From positions 1-64,000 of the IMG/VR virus record IMGVR_UViG_3300024308_000016: 64,000 nt of DNA. One strand, 5' to 3'. This document shows, piece by piece, positions 8,946 through 16,944 of this stretch (the stretch's first letter is position 1; every line of letters begins with the position of its first letter). Made by a program: the position numbers and the translations under genes. Below the pieces are notes generated by a model. That model was not told the DNA's origin, ran no database searches, and was given only the letters and a program-made list of their open reading frames with translations. Source of the stretch: a virus.

Positions 8946-9590
8946 ATGCCTGCAATCCAAGACTTTCAACTGAATGTTACCTGTGACTTCGGTAACAACT
9001 TCCGCCGTGTCAACAACTACCCGGTCTTTCGCCGGGGCACCGAGCTGTCGGCGGTGTGCGCGCAGCTCGCTGAACTCATCAAGGCTTCGGGACTTGGCCC
9101 TCAGGAGTTGACCTCGGTGGATATCGCCCGTACCTGGGACGCCCGGGATCGCTGCTACTCGTTTGGCATAGATATGCGCGACGATACCTCCAAGCTCGAG
9201 GCTATGGTGGCGACCAACAGCCTCTTTACCCGCTCTATGGCGGTGCTGTGCCATGACATCTTCCCCGACATCGTCAAGATCGAGGTCGACCCAGCGCTCA
9301 TAGCGGCATACCTCTCGATGTTCAAGGTGTACAAAGACGAGCAGGGCAATACCTGCGTGGTCAACGGCTTGGCGGATGTCCATCCGCGGTTGGTCAATGA
9401 ACAAGACAGCGTCACGGTCGATTCGATCATCAGCGAGTCGACTGGGCGATTTCGCCGTATGCACTCGTCGCGAGCAGTGCGCCATCTCCTGAGACTGGTG
9501 GCGACCCATCGCACCGCGGGTCTCAAGGAACTCATCGGCAGCGGCTTCACGCATAACCAACTCGTGCGTGTGGAATACATCGGCTCCTAA
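8946..9590 (+). CDS. Hypothetical protein, 214 aa, paralogue of next gene
   Basis: The C-terminal half aligns with that of the next gene: DPALIAAYLSMFKVY here, DPAVIDAYTSGFRIL there, and near the end GLKELIGSGFTHNQ against ALYEFINGATHNS. The pair is a diverged tandem duplication. AAATAGAAAG lies before the start. Function unknown. Confidence 0.7.
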   Translation: MPAIQDFQLNVTCDFGNNFRRVNNYPVFRRGTELSAVCAQLAELIKASGLGPQELTSVDIARTWDARDRCYSFGIDMRDDTSKLEAMVATNSLFTRSMAVLCHDIFPDIVKIEVDPALIAAYLSMFKVYKDEQGNTCVVNGLADVHPRLVNEQDSVTVDSIISESTGRFRRMHSSRAVRHLLRLVATHRTAGLKELIGSGFTHNQLVRVEYIGS

Positions 9591-9609
9591 ATAGAAAGGT
9601 CAACTTCTC

Positions 9610-10242
9610 ATGACAACGCACAAAGACTTTTACGCAGTGGCGATCGCCACTCGCCGCGGCGACACTGAACAACTGCTGGATTTCTCTTTCAAGAAGGGAG
9701 AGAAGTACTCCGATATCAAGGACACCATCCTCAAGCGCATGTTCCGATGGCTCGCAGATCTGGGCCCCAAGAGCAGTGAGACCGTGGGTCTATGCCTGGA
9801 GATAGACTCTGAAGTGGCGATTCAGATCCCATACCAGCGCGCCACGGTGGTCAAACTGTTTGAGGACATGGCCAAGCCTGACTCGCTGTTTGACAACCAG
9901 CTCCGTGTAGTGTTGTCGCCCTGGGTGGACACCGGCGTGGAACTGGTCATGGATCCCGCGGTGATAGACGCGTACACCAGCGGCTTTCGCATATTGTTTC
10001 GCCCAGACGGCACCAGGGGCTACATCCAGCCCCTGCGCCGTACTCTGCCGTCATGGGAGTCTGACTCTTCGGGCCCAGTCGAGCAGATGATCCAGAACAA
10101 CATCGACGAATGGATCCATGGCCATAACTGTGCGGCCATCACGTCGCTGATCACGCTGGTCGACGCCCATCCGGGCAAGGCTCTATATGAATTCATCAAC
10201 GGCGCCACCCACAACAGCATCATCACGGTCCAACTTAAGTAA
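9610..10242 (+). CDS. Hypothetical protein, 210 aa, paralogue of previous gene
   Basis: Second copy of the pair with 8946. The shared blocks lie in residues about 115-210; the N-terminal parts have diverged further. AAATAGAAAGG precedes the ATG. Function unknown. Confidence 0.7.
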   Translation: MTTHKDFYAVAIATRRGDTEQLLDFSFKKGEKYSDIKDTILKRMFRWLADLGPKSSETVGLCLEIDSEVAIQIPYQRATVVKLFEDMAKPDSLFDNQLRVVLSPWVDTGVELVMDPAVIDAYTSGFRILFRPDGTRGYIQPLRRTLPSWESDSSGPVEQMIQNNIDEWIHGHNCAAITSLITLVDAHPGKALYEFINGATHNSIITVQLK

Positions 10243-10253
10243 AGGAAACTTCC

Positions 10254-10889
10254 ATGGCACCCTCGGATACCCAAGTTTACGCTCAGGTCAAGTCCAACTT
10301 CAACGACTCCATGATGCAGTACACCACGGCGGTGGTGCCCACGACGCAGGCCAAACTCGGCGTGTTTCGCGGTGCCATCGCCAAAGAAGTGGTGGCGCTG
10401 CTGGGCAAGCCCAATCGCCGCATCTATGATGCGATCACAATCGACGTGGAGGACAAGTCCACCCATCGGCAAAGCTATCTGCGGCTGAGTTTCAAGGGCG
10501 TGACAGCCGTGCAGGTCAAGGACATGGACAATGCCCGCAGTTGCCTGCAGCTGTGCCTGGCGCTGTACCTGGCCACCGACAAGACTATCAGCATAAAGCC
10601 GGTGGACTATAGCCAGTTCTCCCGTCACCGGGCTTATTCGATCGTGAAGATCACGCCCCGGCTGTTCCAAGCTGTCTCCAAGATAACGGGTCGTGCGCTG
10701 GCCGAGGGCGCACGTAGTGAGGCGGAGCGCGCCATCGCTATTGACCTGGACAACCGCAAGGCTGCCTGGAAGCTGCACACCGCAGCTCGCCTGGCCCACT
10801 TTGCCTGGGTGAACAAAATCAAGACCGTCAAGGCCCTGATCGCGGCGTACACCGCCACCAATGACGACCTGATCCTCGAACGCGTGTAA
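10254..10889 (+). CDS. Hypothetical protein, 211 aa
   Basis: The protein has a length and fold pattern like the two preceding genes (a strand-rich first half, a helical C-terminus with ALIAAYTATND), so it may be a more distant relative, but I cannot align it firmly. AAGGAA lies before the ATG. It is the last gene before a strong terminator. Confidence 0.65.
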   Translation: MAPSDTQVYAQVKSNFNDSMMQYTTAVVPTTQAKLGVFRGAIAKEVVALLGKPNRRIYDAITIDVEDKSTHRQSYLRLSFKGVTAVQVKDMDNARSCLQLCLALYLATDKTISIKPVDYSQFSRHRAYSIVKITPRLFQAVSKITGRALAEGARSEAERAIAIDLDNRKAAWKLHTAARLAHFAWVNKIKTVKALIAAYTATNDDLILERV

Positions 10890-10902
10890 TCACACTTTTC
10901 AT

Positions 10903-10946
10903 CCCAGAGCCTTCGGGCTCTGGGAGTCAGACCCTTTCTTTTTTTG
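10903..10946 (+). terminator. Rho-independent terminator
   Basis: CCCAGAGCC-ttcg-GGCTCTGGG, a perfect 9 bp stem, followed by a T run ending in GTC. It closes the 4794-10889 unit. Confidence 0.9.
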
Positions 10947-11030
10947 TCTCAAAGTAGGAAAGCGACTGCCCCAGTCATCATCTGAGGCATACTCGCCTTT
11001 ACTTCTATTAGAGGACCTTTCGCTTTCCTT

Positions 11031-11513
11031 ATGCTGACAAATATCGACAAGTTGTACTTGAAGACGTACGACGAGCGATACGGGCATCTGCGGGGCCAAG
11101 AGTTGACCGATGCGATCGAAGAAGCCGAGAGGCAGTTCAATCAATCGTTTCCCAACTCCATGGACCAACGCAAAGCCGTATACGCTTTGACGGAGCTGAT
11201 CCAGTACCTGACGCTTCTGCACATTCAGGAGACGGGCAGCCTGAACGATGTGATCGTGATGGTCACAGGCACTATCAGTCCCGACGACGGCCTGCAAGAG
11301 CCCCTGCCTATCCGGGCGCAGGAGTACCTGATGGACGAGCCCACTCCCTACTGGTACATGGACAACAGCCGAGGCGATTGGTACATCGCCTATCTGGACG
11401 TCCCAGTATCCAGCGACCGTGGCGCCCAGCTTCGCACCATGTTCAACACCAGCAACACAGCTCCCCGCAAGGCGCTGCGTCCCTTCATCCTCGAACGCAT
11501 CTCGCAAAACTGA
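11031..11513 (+). CDS. Hypothetical protein upstream of the tubulin, 160 aa
   Basis: The protein is soluble and acidic, with a helical first half and a strand-rich second half; no domain recognised. The stop is 2 bases from the tubulin start, so the two are surely co-transcribed. The leader (10987-11015) contains ACTTCTATTAGAGGA, which could be a diverged copy of the promoter element. A role linked to the spindle is possible from position only. Confidence 0.65.
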   Translation: MLTNIDKLYLKTYDERYGHLRGQELTDAIEEAERQFNQSFPNSMDQRKAVYALTELIQYLTLLHIQETGSLNDVIVMVTGTISPDDGLQEPLPIRAQEYLMDEPTPYWYMDNSRGDWYIAYLDVPVSSDRGAQLRTMFNTSNTAPRKALRPFILERISQN

Positions 11514-11515
11514 TC

Positions 11516-12511
11516 ATGAGCACTACCAAACGCACTCAACCTCAAGTGGCCATCTACGCCTGCGGCGGCACGGGCCTGAACCTGGGCGAGCAGTTCGCCT
11601 CCATCGTCTCGGAAAACCCGATCCTCAAGGACCTGGTGCGCATCTACTACGTGGATACGTCCACTGCCAACCACCGCCCTATCCATACGGCGGAGAACAC
11701 CAAGGTCATCGGCACCAAGGAAGGCTCGGGCAAGCGCCGCGACAAGAACTACGACCAGCTCAAGGAAGCGGTTCCCGACATCCTGCACTCCTTCCAGCCC
11801 GGCCGCTTCAACATCATGCTGTCTGGCCTGTCGGGTGGCTCTGGCTCCGTGATCCAGGGCGTGCTGCTCAGCGAACTGCTGGCCAAGGAAATCCCGGCCA
11901 TGAGTGTGACGGTGGGTTCTCGGGATTCCGAACGCGAAGTGCTGAACCTCAACCAGTCGTTCCTGTCTTTCGCAGCCATCTCCCGCACTCGCAGAAAGCC
12001 CGTCGTGGTCAACTACACGGAAAACGGCGTGGCCGGCACCCGTGGCGAGGTCGACCGCCGCGTGCTGGACAACCTGCGCACCCTGTGCCTGATGTTCTCG
12101 TGCGTGGTCGAGAAGATCGACGCCACCGACCTGATCCACTTCCTGGACTACACCCGCACCACCCAGTACCCCGCTGGCCTCGTGGCGCTGGAAGTGTCCA
12201 AGAAAAACGAGATCAAGCTGCGCGACGGCGAGATGCTGTTCGGCGTGACCACGCTCGCCACCCATGACACCGTCACCACGCTGGAGCCCCGTCCTCCCTA
12301 CCAGTCCACGGGCTTCATCTCCGAAGACCAAGCAGGCGCGTTCGGTGATCTGGACATCCTGCACTTCGCCATCGTCGGCGGCGCCTACGACGCGCTGATC
12401 GACAACAACAAGGCGCAAGTTGCTGAGTTCGAGGAAGCTGCCAAGGCCTATCGCCCCAAGCAGTACCTGGACGAAAGCCTGGCCGTGGAAGACGACGGCA
12501 ACATCGTCTAA
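11516..12511 (+). CDS. phuZ: Phage tubulin (PhuZ-like)
   Basis: The protein is predicted to bind GTP and polymerise into filaments that centre the phage nucleus and carry capsids, as PhuZ does in phiKZ-type phages. The N-terminus has a strand followed by ACGGTGLNLG (residues 15-24), a tubulin loop 1. GLSGGSGS at residues 104-111 is the tubulin/FtsZ signature in the phage form. The C-terminus ends in an acidic tail (DESLAVEDDGNIV), a feature needed for PhuZ assembly. At 331 aa it is close to PhuZ. Codon use is markedly GC-rich and regular, as in the shell gene, which suggests high expression. A bacterial FtsZ is excluded by the signature and length; a TubZ relative is less likely. Confidence 0.85.
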   Translation: MSTTKRTQPQVAIYACGGTGLNLGEQFASIVSENPILKDLVRIYYVDTSTANHRPIHTAENTKVIGTKEGSGKRRDKNYDQLKEAVPDILHSFQPGRFNIMLSGLSGGSGSVIQGVLLSELLAKEIPAMSVTVGSRDSEREVLNLNQSFLSFAAISRTRRKPVVVNYTENGVAGTRGEVDRRVLDNLRTLCLMFSCVVEKIDATDLIHFLDYTRTTQYPAGLVALEVSKKNEIKLRDGEMLFGVTTLATHDTVTTLEPRPPYQSTGFISEDQAGAFGDLDILHFAIVGGAYDALIDNNKAQVAEFEEAAKAYRPKQYLDESLAVEDDGNIV

Positions 12512-12534
12512 GAGCATAACGCTCAAACAGCACT

Positions 12535-12580
12535 CACCAGAGCCCTTAACGGGGCTCTGGTGGGGCTTGTATGCTTTTTT
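12535..12580 (+). terminator. Rho-independent terminator
   Basis: CACCAGAGCCC-ttaac-GGGGCTCTGGTG, followed after a short spacer by TTTTTT. It ends the tubulin unit. Confidence 0.85.
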
Positions 12581-12603
12581 GGACACTTACACCTTACTTG
12601 AGG
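12581..12603 (+). promoter_or_regulatory. Promoter-like element, copy 3
   Basis: CACTTACACCTTACTTGAGG, a perfect match to the consensus, directly after the T run of the tubulin terminator and 64 bases ahead of the next gene. Confidence 0.75.
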
Positions 12604-12666
12604 TAAAAACCGTTTAAAAGTTAGAAAACAGCGGTATTGAATGTGAACACTTAAAGGGGATAGCGC

Positions 12667-13089
12667 ATGAACGATCAACTGCGTCGTCTACTCCAAGACG
12701 ATAGCGATGATGATGATCCCAAGCCCAGAGACCCGTACATGATGCAGATCGTGGATGTCGGATTCATCGAGCGCACACTAAGAGAAAGCTGGCATATCGC
12801 TAAAAGAGAATACAAGCTACAAAACCGCCACTTCTACCCGATCTCTGACTGGTGTGTGGCGGAGGCATTTGTCCATGCGCTGGCACCCCAGGGTATCTGC
12901 GTGACGGGACACTACTGCTACGATGAGGCTAAGACCGTCTACCGGAACTACTTGCCACGCGTGGAGCAGCGCATCATCGACCTCGTATCGCTGTCGGGCC
13001 TGCAAAACTGGCTCAACTGCGACGTCAAGATCATGGTACTGAACCGAGACGCCATCGTCGCACGGACAGTACCGGCCAAGAAGTTTTAA
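12667..13089 (+). CDS. Hypothetical protein, 140 aa
   Basis: An acidic N-terminus rich in aspartate is followed by a mixed alpha/beta domain. AAAGGGG lies before the ATG. It is the first gene of the unit under promoter copy 3, followed 2 bases later by the next gene. No motif recognised. Confidence 0.65.
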   Translation: MNDQLRRLLQDDSDDDDPKPRDPYMMQIVDVGFIERTLRESWHIAKREYKLQNRHFYPISDWCVAEAFVHALAPQGICVTGHYCYDEAKTVYRNYLPRVEQRIIDLVSLSGLQNWLNCDVKIMVLNRDAIVARTVPAKKF

Positions 13090-13091
13090 GA

Positions 13092-13802
13092 ATGAAGAAG
13101 ATGTACAACTCCATACCTGAGCTCTACGAATACGTGCACTCTGTGATCCCGCTGCAGCTGGAGCGCTACAGGCCCCGGCTGCTGGAGCTCGGAGACATCT
13201 ACCGGTGCGACGCGATGGCGCTGTACTGTGGACGTACTGGCAAGATGCTGGGGCGGCTCGATGGCTCCCTGTACTGCGAAGACCGTTTCGGCAACCGCCG
13301 GCGCATCATGAGCGTCCGGGACATCGAGCGAGCGTTTGGTGATATCTACACGCAGTACGGCAAAGTACTGATCCCGTTTCACCGTATCCAGGATTGGTCG
13401 TTCTCCACCACATCGACCCTGAGCCACAAAGCCCAGCAGCTGGTATGGGCATTAGCTCTGGACGGCCTGAAGAACGAGCTGGAGTACTTCACCGTCTCCA
13501 ACTCCATCAAGACCATGCACGATCTGATAGACGCTCAATACATACTGGAGCGCCCGGATATCGAGCGCACCATCCTGAGCGTGCGAAATGCCATCATCGT
13601 GGAAGTCGTCAGAAGTTTGGAGACGATCGAAGACCACGATTGGCGATCGGTCCACATGCAGATGGACCACCGCCTGCATGTTCCGGTGCTGGAAGTCGGT
13701 ATGGACATCCGGATCCGGGAGTACTACGAGCGCCGTATACGGCAAGCCGCTGAGCAAGAGTTGGAAGCTGCTGAGCATGATATCTTCTCCGCACTGCGAT
13801 GA
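13092..13802 (+). CDS. Hypothetical protein, 236 aa, head of the overlapped cluster
   Basis: A soluble, helical protein. A stretch near residue 98 (IPFHRIQDWSF) and the following VWALALDGLKNEL resemble elements that recur across the frame changes of the next genes (FQRWLNHYDAL, FHQWLDEDKG; WGAIVDLSHFL, WGVVVSLKHSL). Here the two elements are in one continuous frame, which suggests that the downstream genes are its relatives. Function unknown. Confidence 0.65.
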   Translation: MKKMYNSIPELYEYVHSVIPLQLERYRPRLLELGDIYRCDAMALYCGRTGKMLGRLDGSLYCEDRFGNRRRIMSVRDIERAFGDIYTQYGKVLIPFHRIQDWSFSTTSTLSHKAQQLVWALALDGLKNELEYFTVSNSIKTMHDLIDAQYILERPDIERTILSVRNAIIVEVVRSLETIEDHDWRSVHMQMDHRLHVPVLEVGMDIRIREYYERRIRQAAEQELEAAEHDIFSALR

Positions 13803-14265
13803 GCGACGATGGATCCCCGAAAGGGGGTTCATCGTCAATCTGCGCCGCACTATACAAAAAGTGGAAGAGCACCCTTACTTTGAGCCGATCGCTGAATGGA
13901 TCGAGCCCAGACAAGTGGTGGTCAATCTGTGCCAGCCTTTTGAAGAGTTCTTCATGGAGGATTTCATACACGATATTGAAGTCGATCTAGGGTTTACCCT
14001 ATTTGGACAAGATAAAGGCAAACTGGAGCGATTCTTGGGAGATATCCGAGATGAGCTCATCGAACAAATAGAAAGTATATATGGTCAATCGGATAATCTC
14101 CCCGTTTTCCAGAGATGGCTCAACCACTATGACGCTCTCTTCGTATCACGACAGGGAGTCGTCAAAACGTTCCCCAAGCCCGACTCGCGCTCCCATACCA
14201 CTGAACTCGCGCTGGGGCGCTATCGTCGACTTATCGCACTTTTTAAAAGGCCAGCGAGACGTTGA
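13777..14265 (+). CDS. Hypothetical protein, 162 aa, overlaps both neighbours
   Basis: The start is uncertain. The ATG at 13777 overlaps the previous gene by 26 bases; no nearer ATG, GTG or TTG exists in this frame. Residues 20-125 look like a true acidic, helical protein (IVNLRRTIQKVEE, then FQRWLNHYDALF). The last 40 codons, which overlap the next gene by 137 bases, are arginine-rich and less convincing. It may end earlier through a frameshift into the next frame. Function unknown. Confidence 0.5.
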   Translation: MISSPHCDERRWIPERGFIVNLRRTIQKVEEHPYFEPIAEWIEPRQVVVNLCQPFEEFFMEDFIHDIEVDLGFTLFGQDKGKLERFLGDIRDELIEQIESIYGQSDNLPVFQRWLNHYDALFVSRQGVVKTFPKPDSRSHTTELALGRYRRLIALFKRPARR

Positions 14266-14671
14266 TTCTCAGTTCTCGGACATTACCCCGAAGTTGTACT
14301 CCACGCATGACCCCAGTTTCTTCCTGAAGGCGGCCACTCATGGAGTGGCACAAACGGATTATGAATTGTTCGACTACCTATACGACGTATTAGGCGGTGA
14401 TTTGACCGAGCAGCAATTGGCTCGTCTCGTGGAGTACCTGGATGAATATAATCGGCAAGTACATGAGTACATTGTCCCGCGTCTCGAACGCAGTAAAAGA
14501 AACGAAGACTACACGTTTCACCAATGGCTCGATGAAGATAAGGGAGTATGCATTATCAAAGCTACCCCGCGGGCACCCACAATACCGCTATTGCCCGCCC
14601 CGACGGTCGCAGGAATCACCCTACACCGAAAACCCAAGATGGCGCCAGGTAAAGTGGGGCGTCGTCGTTAG
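14129..14671 (+). CDS. Hypothetical protein, 180 aa, overlaps both neighbours
   Basis: The first 35 residues are serine- and proline-rich and overlap the previous gene out of frame. From RWGAIVDLSHFLK on it reads as a normal acidic helical protein to FHQWLDEDKG at about residue 140, then a low-complexity basic tail overlaps the next gene by 140 bases. No ribosome site is obvious at 14129. It may be the continuation of the previous gene by frameshift rather than a separate gene. Confidence 0.45.
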   Translation: MTLSSYHDRESSKRSPSPTRAPIPLNSRWGAIVDLSHFLKGQRDVDSQFSDITPKLYSTHDPSFFLKAATHGVAQTDYELFDYLYDVLGGDLTEQQLARLVEYLDEYNRQVHEYIVPRLERSKRNEDYTFHQWLDEDKGVCIIKATPRAPTIPLLPAPTVAGITLHRKPKMAPGKVGRRR

Positions 14672-15011
14672 TCTCAAACACAGCCTTGAGTACATCGATG
14701 AGCTGGATCTGGTCAGCCGACTGCTGCGTATCTCCACCAAGCGGGAGATACTGGAGGTGCTGCTGACCAACATACTGGGGCCTCGGGAAATCAATCCCGT
14801 ACTCACGCATCTGGAAACTGCCATGTACACCAGTGGCTTTATCCCAGATCAGGACATGTTCAATGCCCTGGATTGCCAGCTCGATGTACTGTCTATCGCA
14901 GTGGACGAAGACATCTTGCGCCAAACGGGGATCGATGCGTGCGAGGTCAGGTACGAGCTGCTGTATTGGATCAACGACAGCGACGTAATCATCGGTGAAT
15001 TTGAGATTTAG
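14532..15011 (+). CDS. Hypothetical protein, 159 aa, overlaps previous gene
   Basis: The first 45 residues overlap the previous gene out of frame and are rich in proline, arginine and tyrosine. From WGVVVSLKHSLEYID the protein is acidic and helical, and it ends cleanly before the well-supported start of the next gene. It shares the VxL entry element with its neighbours. Function unknown. Confidence 0.5.
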   Translation: MKIREYALSKLPRGHPQYRYCPPRRSQESPYTENPRWRQVKWGVVVSLKHSLEYIDELDLVSRLLRISTKREILEVLLTNILGPREINPVLTHLETAMYTSGFIPDQDMFNALDCQLDVLSIAVDEDILRQTGIDACEVRYELLYWINDSDVIIGEFEI

Positions 15012-15020
15012 GAGTATAGA

Positions 15021-15572
15021 GTGACAATTGCACACCTCAATCTTCAGGATACCGACCCTATGCAAGACCGACACACCATCTGTCGCCTGCCCCGATCTCT
15101 GGACAAGACCACTCTCAAGGAAACCTATGACATCTTCCTGTCAGATCCCGAGACGACCCTGTACCAGGATCTGGAAGACGCCATCAACTTTAGCACGCTC
15201 GAGGACTTGGACGATCTAGCCACACGGGTACAGCGCTTTCAGGTCATCGACAGCTACAAGGTTGTTGCTCCTAGCGAGTTCCAAAACCCCGTTGACCGCT
15301 TGCTCGCCGCCAGCGCCTTCGGAGACAACGAAGAATCCAGGGCCTGGGTAAGGGACTACTTCTTTCTCATGTTCAGTGAGGCCCTATCTATGGATGGCGA
15401 AGGTATCTTCTACGCCATCTATGTCCCAACTATCGGAGGTATGCTCCTTGTCCGTTCGAATTCCGTGGAGACGGCGAGTCGAGCAAGTCGTGATGGACTT
15501 GCGCGGCTGCGACGCGTCTTTTCAAAAACAATGTTCGGAAATATTCCAAATCAATCCATGGCTCGATGGTGA
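15021..15572 (+). CDS. Hypothetical protein, 183 aa, GTG start
   Basis: The GTG at 15021 is chosen because AGGAG lies 6 bases before it, a better site than most here. The protein is acidic and helical up to about residue 140; its last 45 codons overlap the next gene by 179 bases and are arginine/serine-rich. No domain recognised. Confidence 0.55.
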   Translation: MTIAHLNLQDTDPMQDRHTICRLPRSLDKTTLKETYDIFLSDPETTLYQDLEDAINFSTLEDLDDLATRVQRFQVIDSYKVVAPSEFQNPVDRLLAASAFGDNEESRAWVRDYFFLMFSEALSMDGEGIFYAIYVPTIGGMLLVRSNSVETASRASRDGLARLRRVFSKTMFGNIPNQSMARW

Positions 15573-15945
15573 TTCGGGAAAACTGCTGCGCCAGTGGGTG
15601 GTAACAGCCACTGCGGACATCGTGGGGATGTTCTCGTTTAACCCACAGATGCTGTACGGCTCAATCCAAGAAGGCCCGCACTTGCAGGCATATGAGGGCA
15701 TAGATCAGATGGAGCCCGAGCAGCTCGAACAGTTCTCATGCCTGTACAAGGCGTATGCAGCCCAGGTCTTTACCCTGATGCATGTGGCGCTGGAGGAGCA
15801 CGGAGCTCGGGCACTCGAAGAAGGCTACAGCGATGTAGCCTGCAACATCGAGTCCTATCGACTGGGGATGCTTGTCATCTCCGTCATCGCAGAAAACCCC
15901 GTAGACTCGATCTTCAAGAACATCAAGATCGGCTCTGCCCTCTGA
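15394..15945 (+). CDS. Hypothetical protein, 183 aa, overlaps previous gene by 179 bases
   Basis: As with its neighbours, the first 40 residues overlap the previous gene out of frame, and convincing protein sequence starts at VVMDLRGCDASF. The C-terminal two thirds are acidic and helical. The start could also be a GTG at 15376. No ribosome site is evident for either, so translation may depend on coupling or a frameshift from the previous gene. Confidence 0.5.
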   Translation: MAKVSSTPSMSQLSEVCSLSVRIPWRRRVEQVVMDLRGCDASFQKQCSEIFQINPWLDGDSGKLLRQWVVTATADIVGMFSFNPQMLYGSIQEGPHLQAYEGIDQMEPEQLEQFSCLYKAYAAQVFTLMHVALEEHGARALEEGYSDVACNIESYRLGMLVISVIAENPVDSIFKNIKIGSAL

Positions 15946-15955
15946 GCGCATCATC

Positions 15956-16399
15956 ATGACCAACCAAGCCCCCATCATCTCCCGAGCCGCGAGCTACTAC
16001 GACAAGTGGTTGCCGGGCGAGACGTACTCGTTCAACACCATCGTGCCGGGAATCCTCCCCATCAGCTACAATCGCGTCAAACTCGAAGGCCGCAATCGCT
16101 TCAATGTGGCGCGTCAGCTGAGCGCTCAGGACTTGATGGCGGACTGGCGCCGAATCTATCCGTCGCTGCCCTCGGGCACTCCTGACAATCCCAATGCCGT
16201 CAACTGGCTCACCTTCGTATCCATGGGGGGTGAAACCTTTACGCTGGCGGAAGAATGGCTTGACGGAAGCACCGTCGTGGTCACCAACTTCATCAGCTTC
16301 AACATCGAAGTGACGGAGAGCAGCAGCGAGCAGATGGGGCGTATTCGGGACCTCCTGAATCAAGAAGGGGCCAAATTCGCCATCACGCTCGTCAACTAG
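15956..16399 (+). CDS. Hypothetical protein, 147 aa
   Basis: A small strand-rich protein with a threonine/valine-rich C-terminal half (STVVVTNFISFNIEV). It starts 10 bases after the previous stop. A weak resemblance to the next two genes in the strand-rich C-terminal part suggests related folds. No motif recognised. Confidence 0.65.
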   Translation: MTNQAPIISRAASYYDKWLPGETYSFNTIVPGILPISYNRVKLEGRNRFNVARQLSAQDLMADWRRIYPSLPSGTPDNPNAVNWLTFVSMGGETFTLAEEWLDGSTVVVTNFISFNIEVTESSSEQMGRIRDLLNQEGAKFAITLVN

Positions 16400-16412
16400 C
16401 AATACCCGACCA

Positions 16413-16450
16413 CCAGCCGACCCGCGAGGGCCGGCTGGATGGTACCTTTT
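16413..16450 (+). terminator. Hairpin, weak terminator
   Basis: CCAGCCG pairs with CGGCTGG around a GC-rich loop, followed by GATGGTACCTTTT. The T run is short, so read-through into the next gene is likely. Confidence 0.5.
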
Positions 16451-16474
16451 GTTCGCTCTATAGAAAGACAAAAC

Positions 16475-16933
16475 ATGAGTTTCGATATCAGCAGCTTGTT
16501 CAAAGTCTCCGAGACTGATCAAGCCACCATCGTGATGGACCGCTATGCTGAGCAGTTGCCAGGCGTCATCCACATGGGCCTGCCGTACTACGCGATCGAT
16601 CTGTCCAAGCGTGTGGGCAAATCCTATATCGAGCTAACCGAGGAGATCCGGGAGAACTTCATCATCGAAAAAGAGATGTCGACTCTGGGAGCAGGGGTGA
16701 CAGCTTTGAACCCTTCGGATCCCGGCGCTGTACATACTCACACCATCATGAGTGCCTATATTAAGGGCTTGACGCCTCCTGAAGTGGGTACCTATTGGCT
16801 GGTGGCCGCTATCTTAGGGGATCCGGGATTCGATTACCGCAAAGCCGGCAATATGCGGCCAGAGCACGAGTTCGCGGTCACCGTCGTCCATGTCCATGAA
16901 GACCAGGTGCTGGACTTCTTTGGCGTCAACTGA
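16475..16933 (+). CDS. Hypothetical protein, 152 aa
   Basis: The start at 16475 is chosen because TATAGAAAG lies before it. The protein ends in a strand-rich segment (EFAVTVVHVHEDQVLDFF) like those of its neighbours. No known domain. The next gene starts 12 bases after the stop. Confidence 0.65.
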   Translation: MSFDISSLFKVSETDQATIVMDRYAEQLPGVIHMGLPYYAIDLSKRVGKSYIELTEEIRENFIIEKEMSTLGAGVTALNPSDPGAVHTHTIMSAYIKGLTPPEVGTYWLVAAILGDPGFDYRKAGNMRPEHEFAVTVVHVHEDQVLDFFGVN

Positions 16934-16944
16934 AAGCTTTCTAT

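Noticed and set aside
11390-12586. 398-codon minus-strand frame over the tubulin gene
   Set aside because: Same antisense shadow effect from strongly biased codons; the plus-strand protein has clear tubulin motifs.
13799-13990. Gene starting at ATGA 13799 directly after the 13092 gene
   Set aside because: The frame gives serine- and tryptophan-rich low-quality sequence, while another frame over the same bases reads as an ordinary acidic protein.
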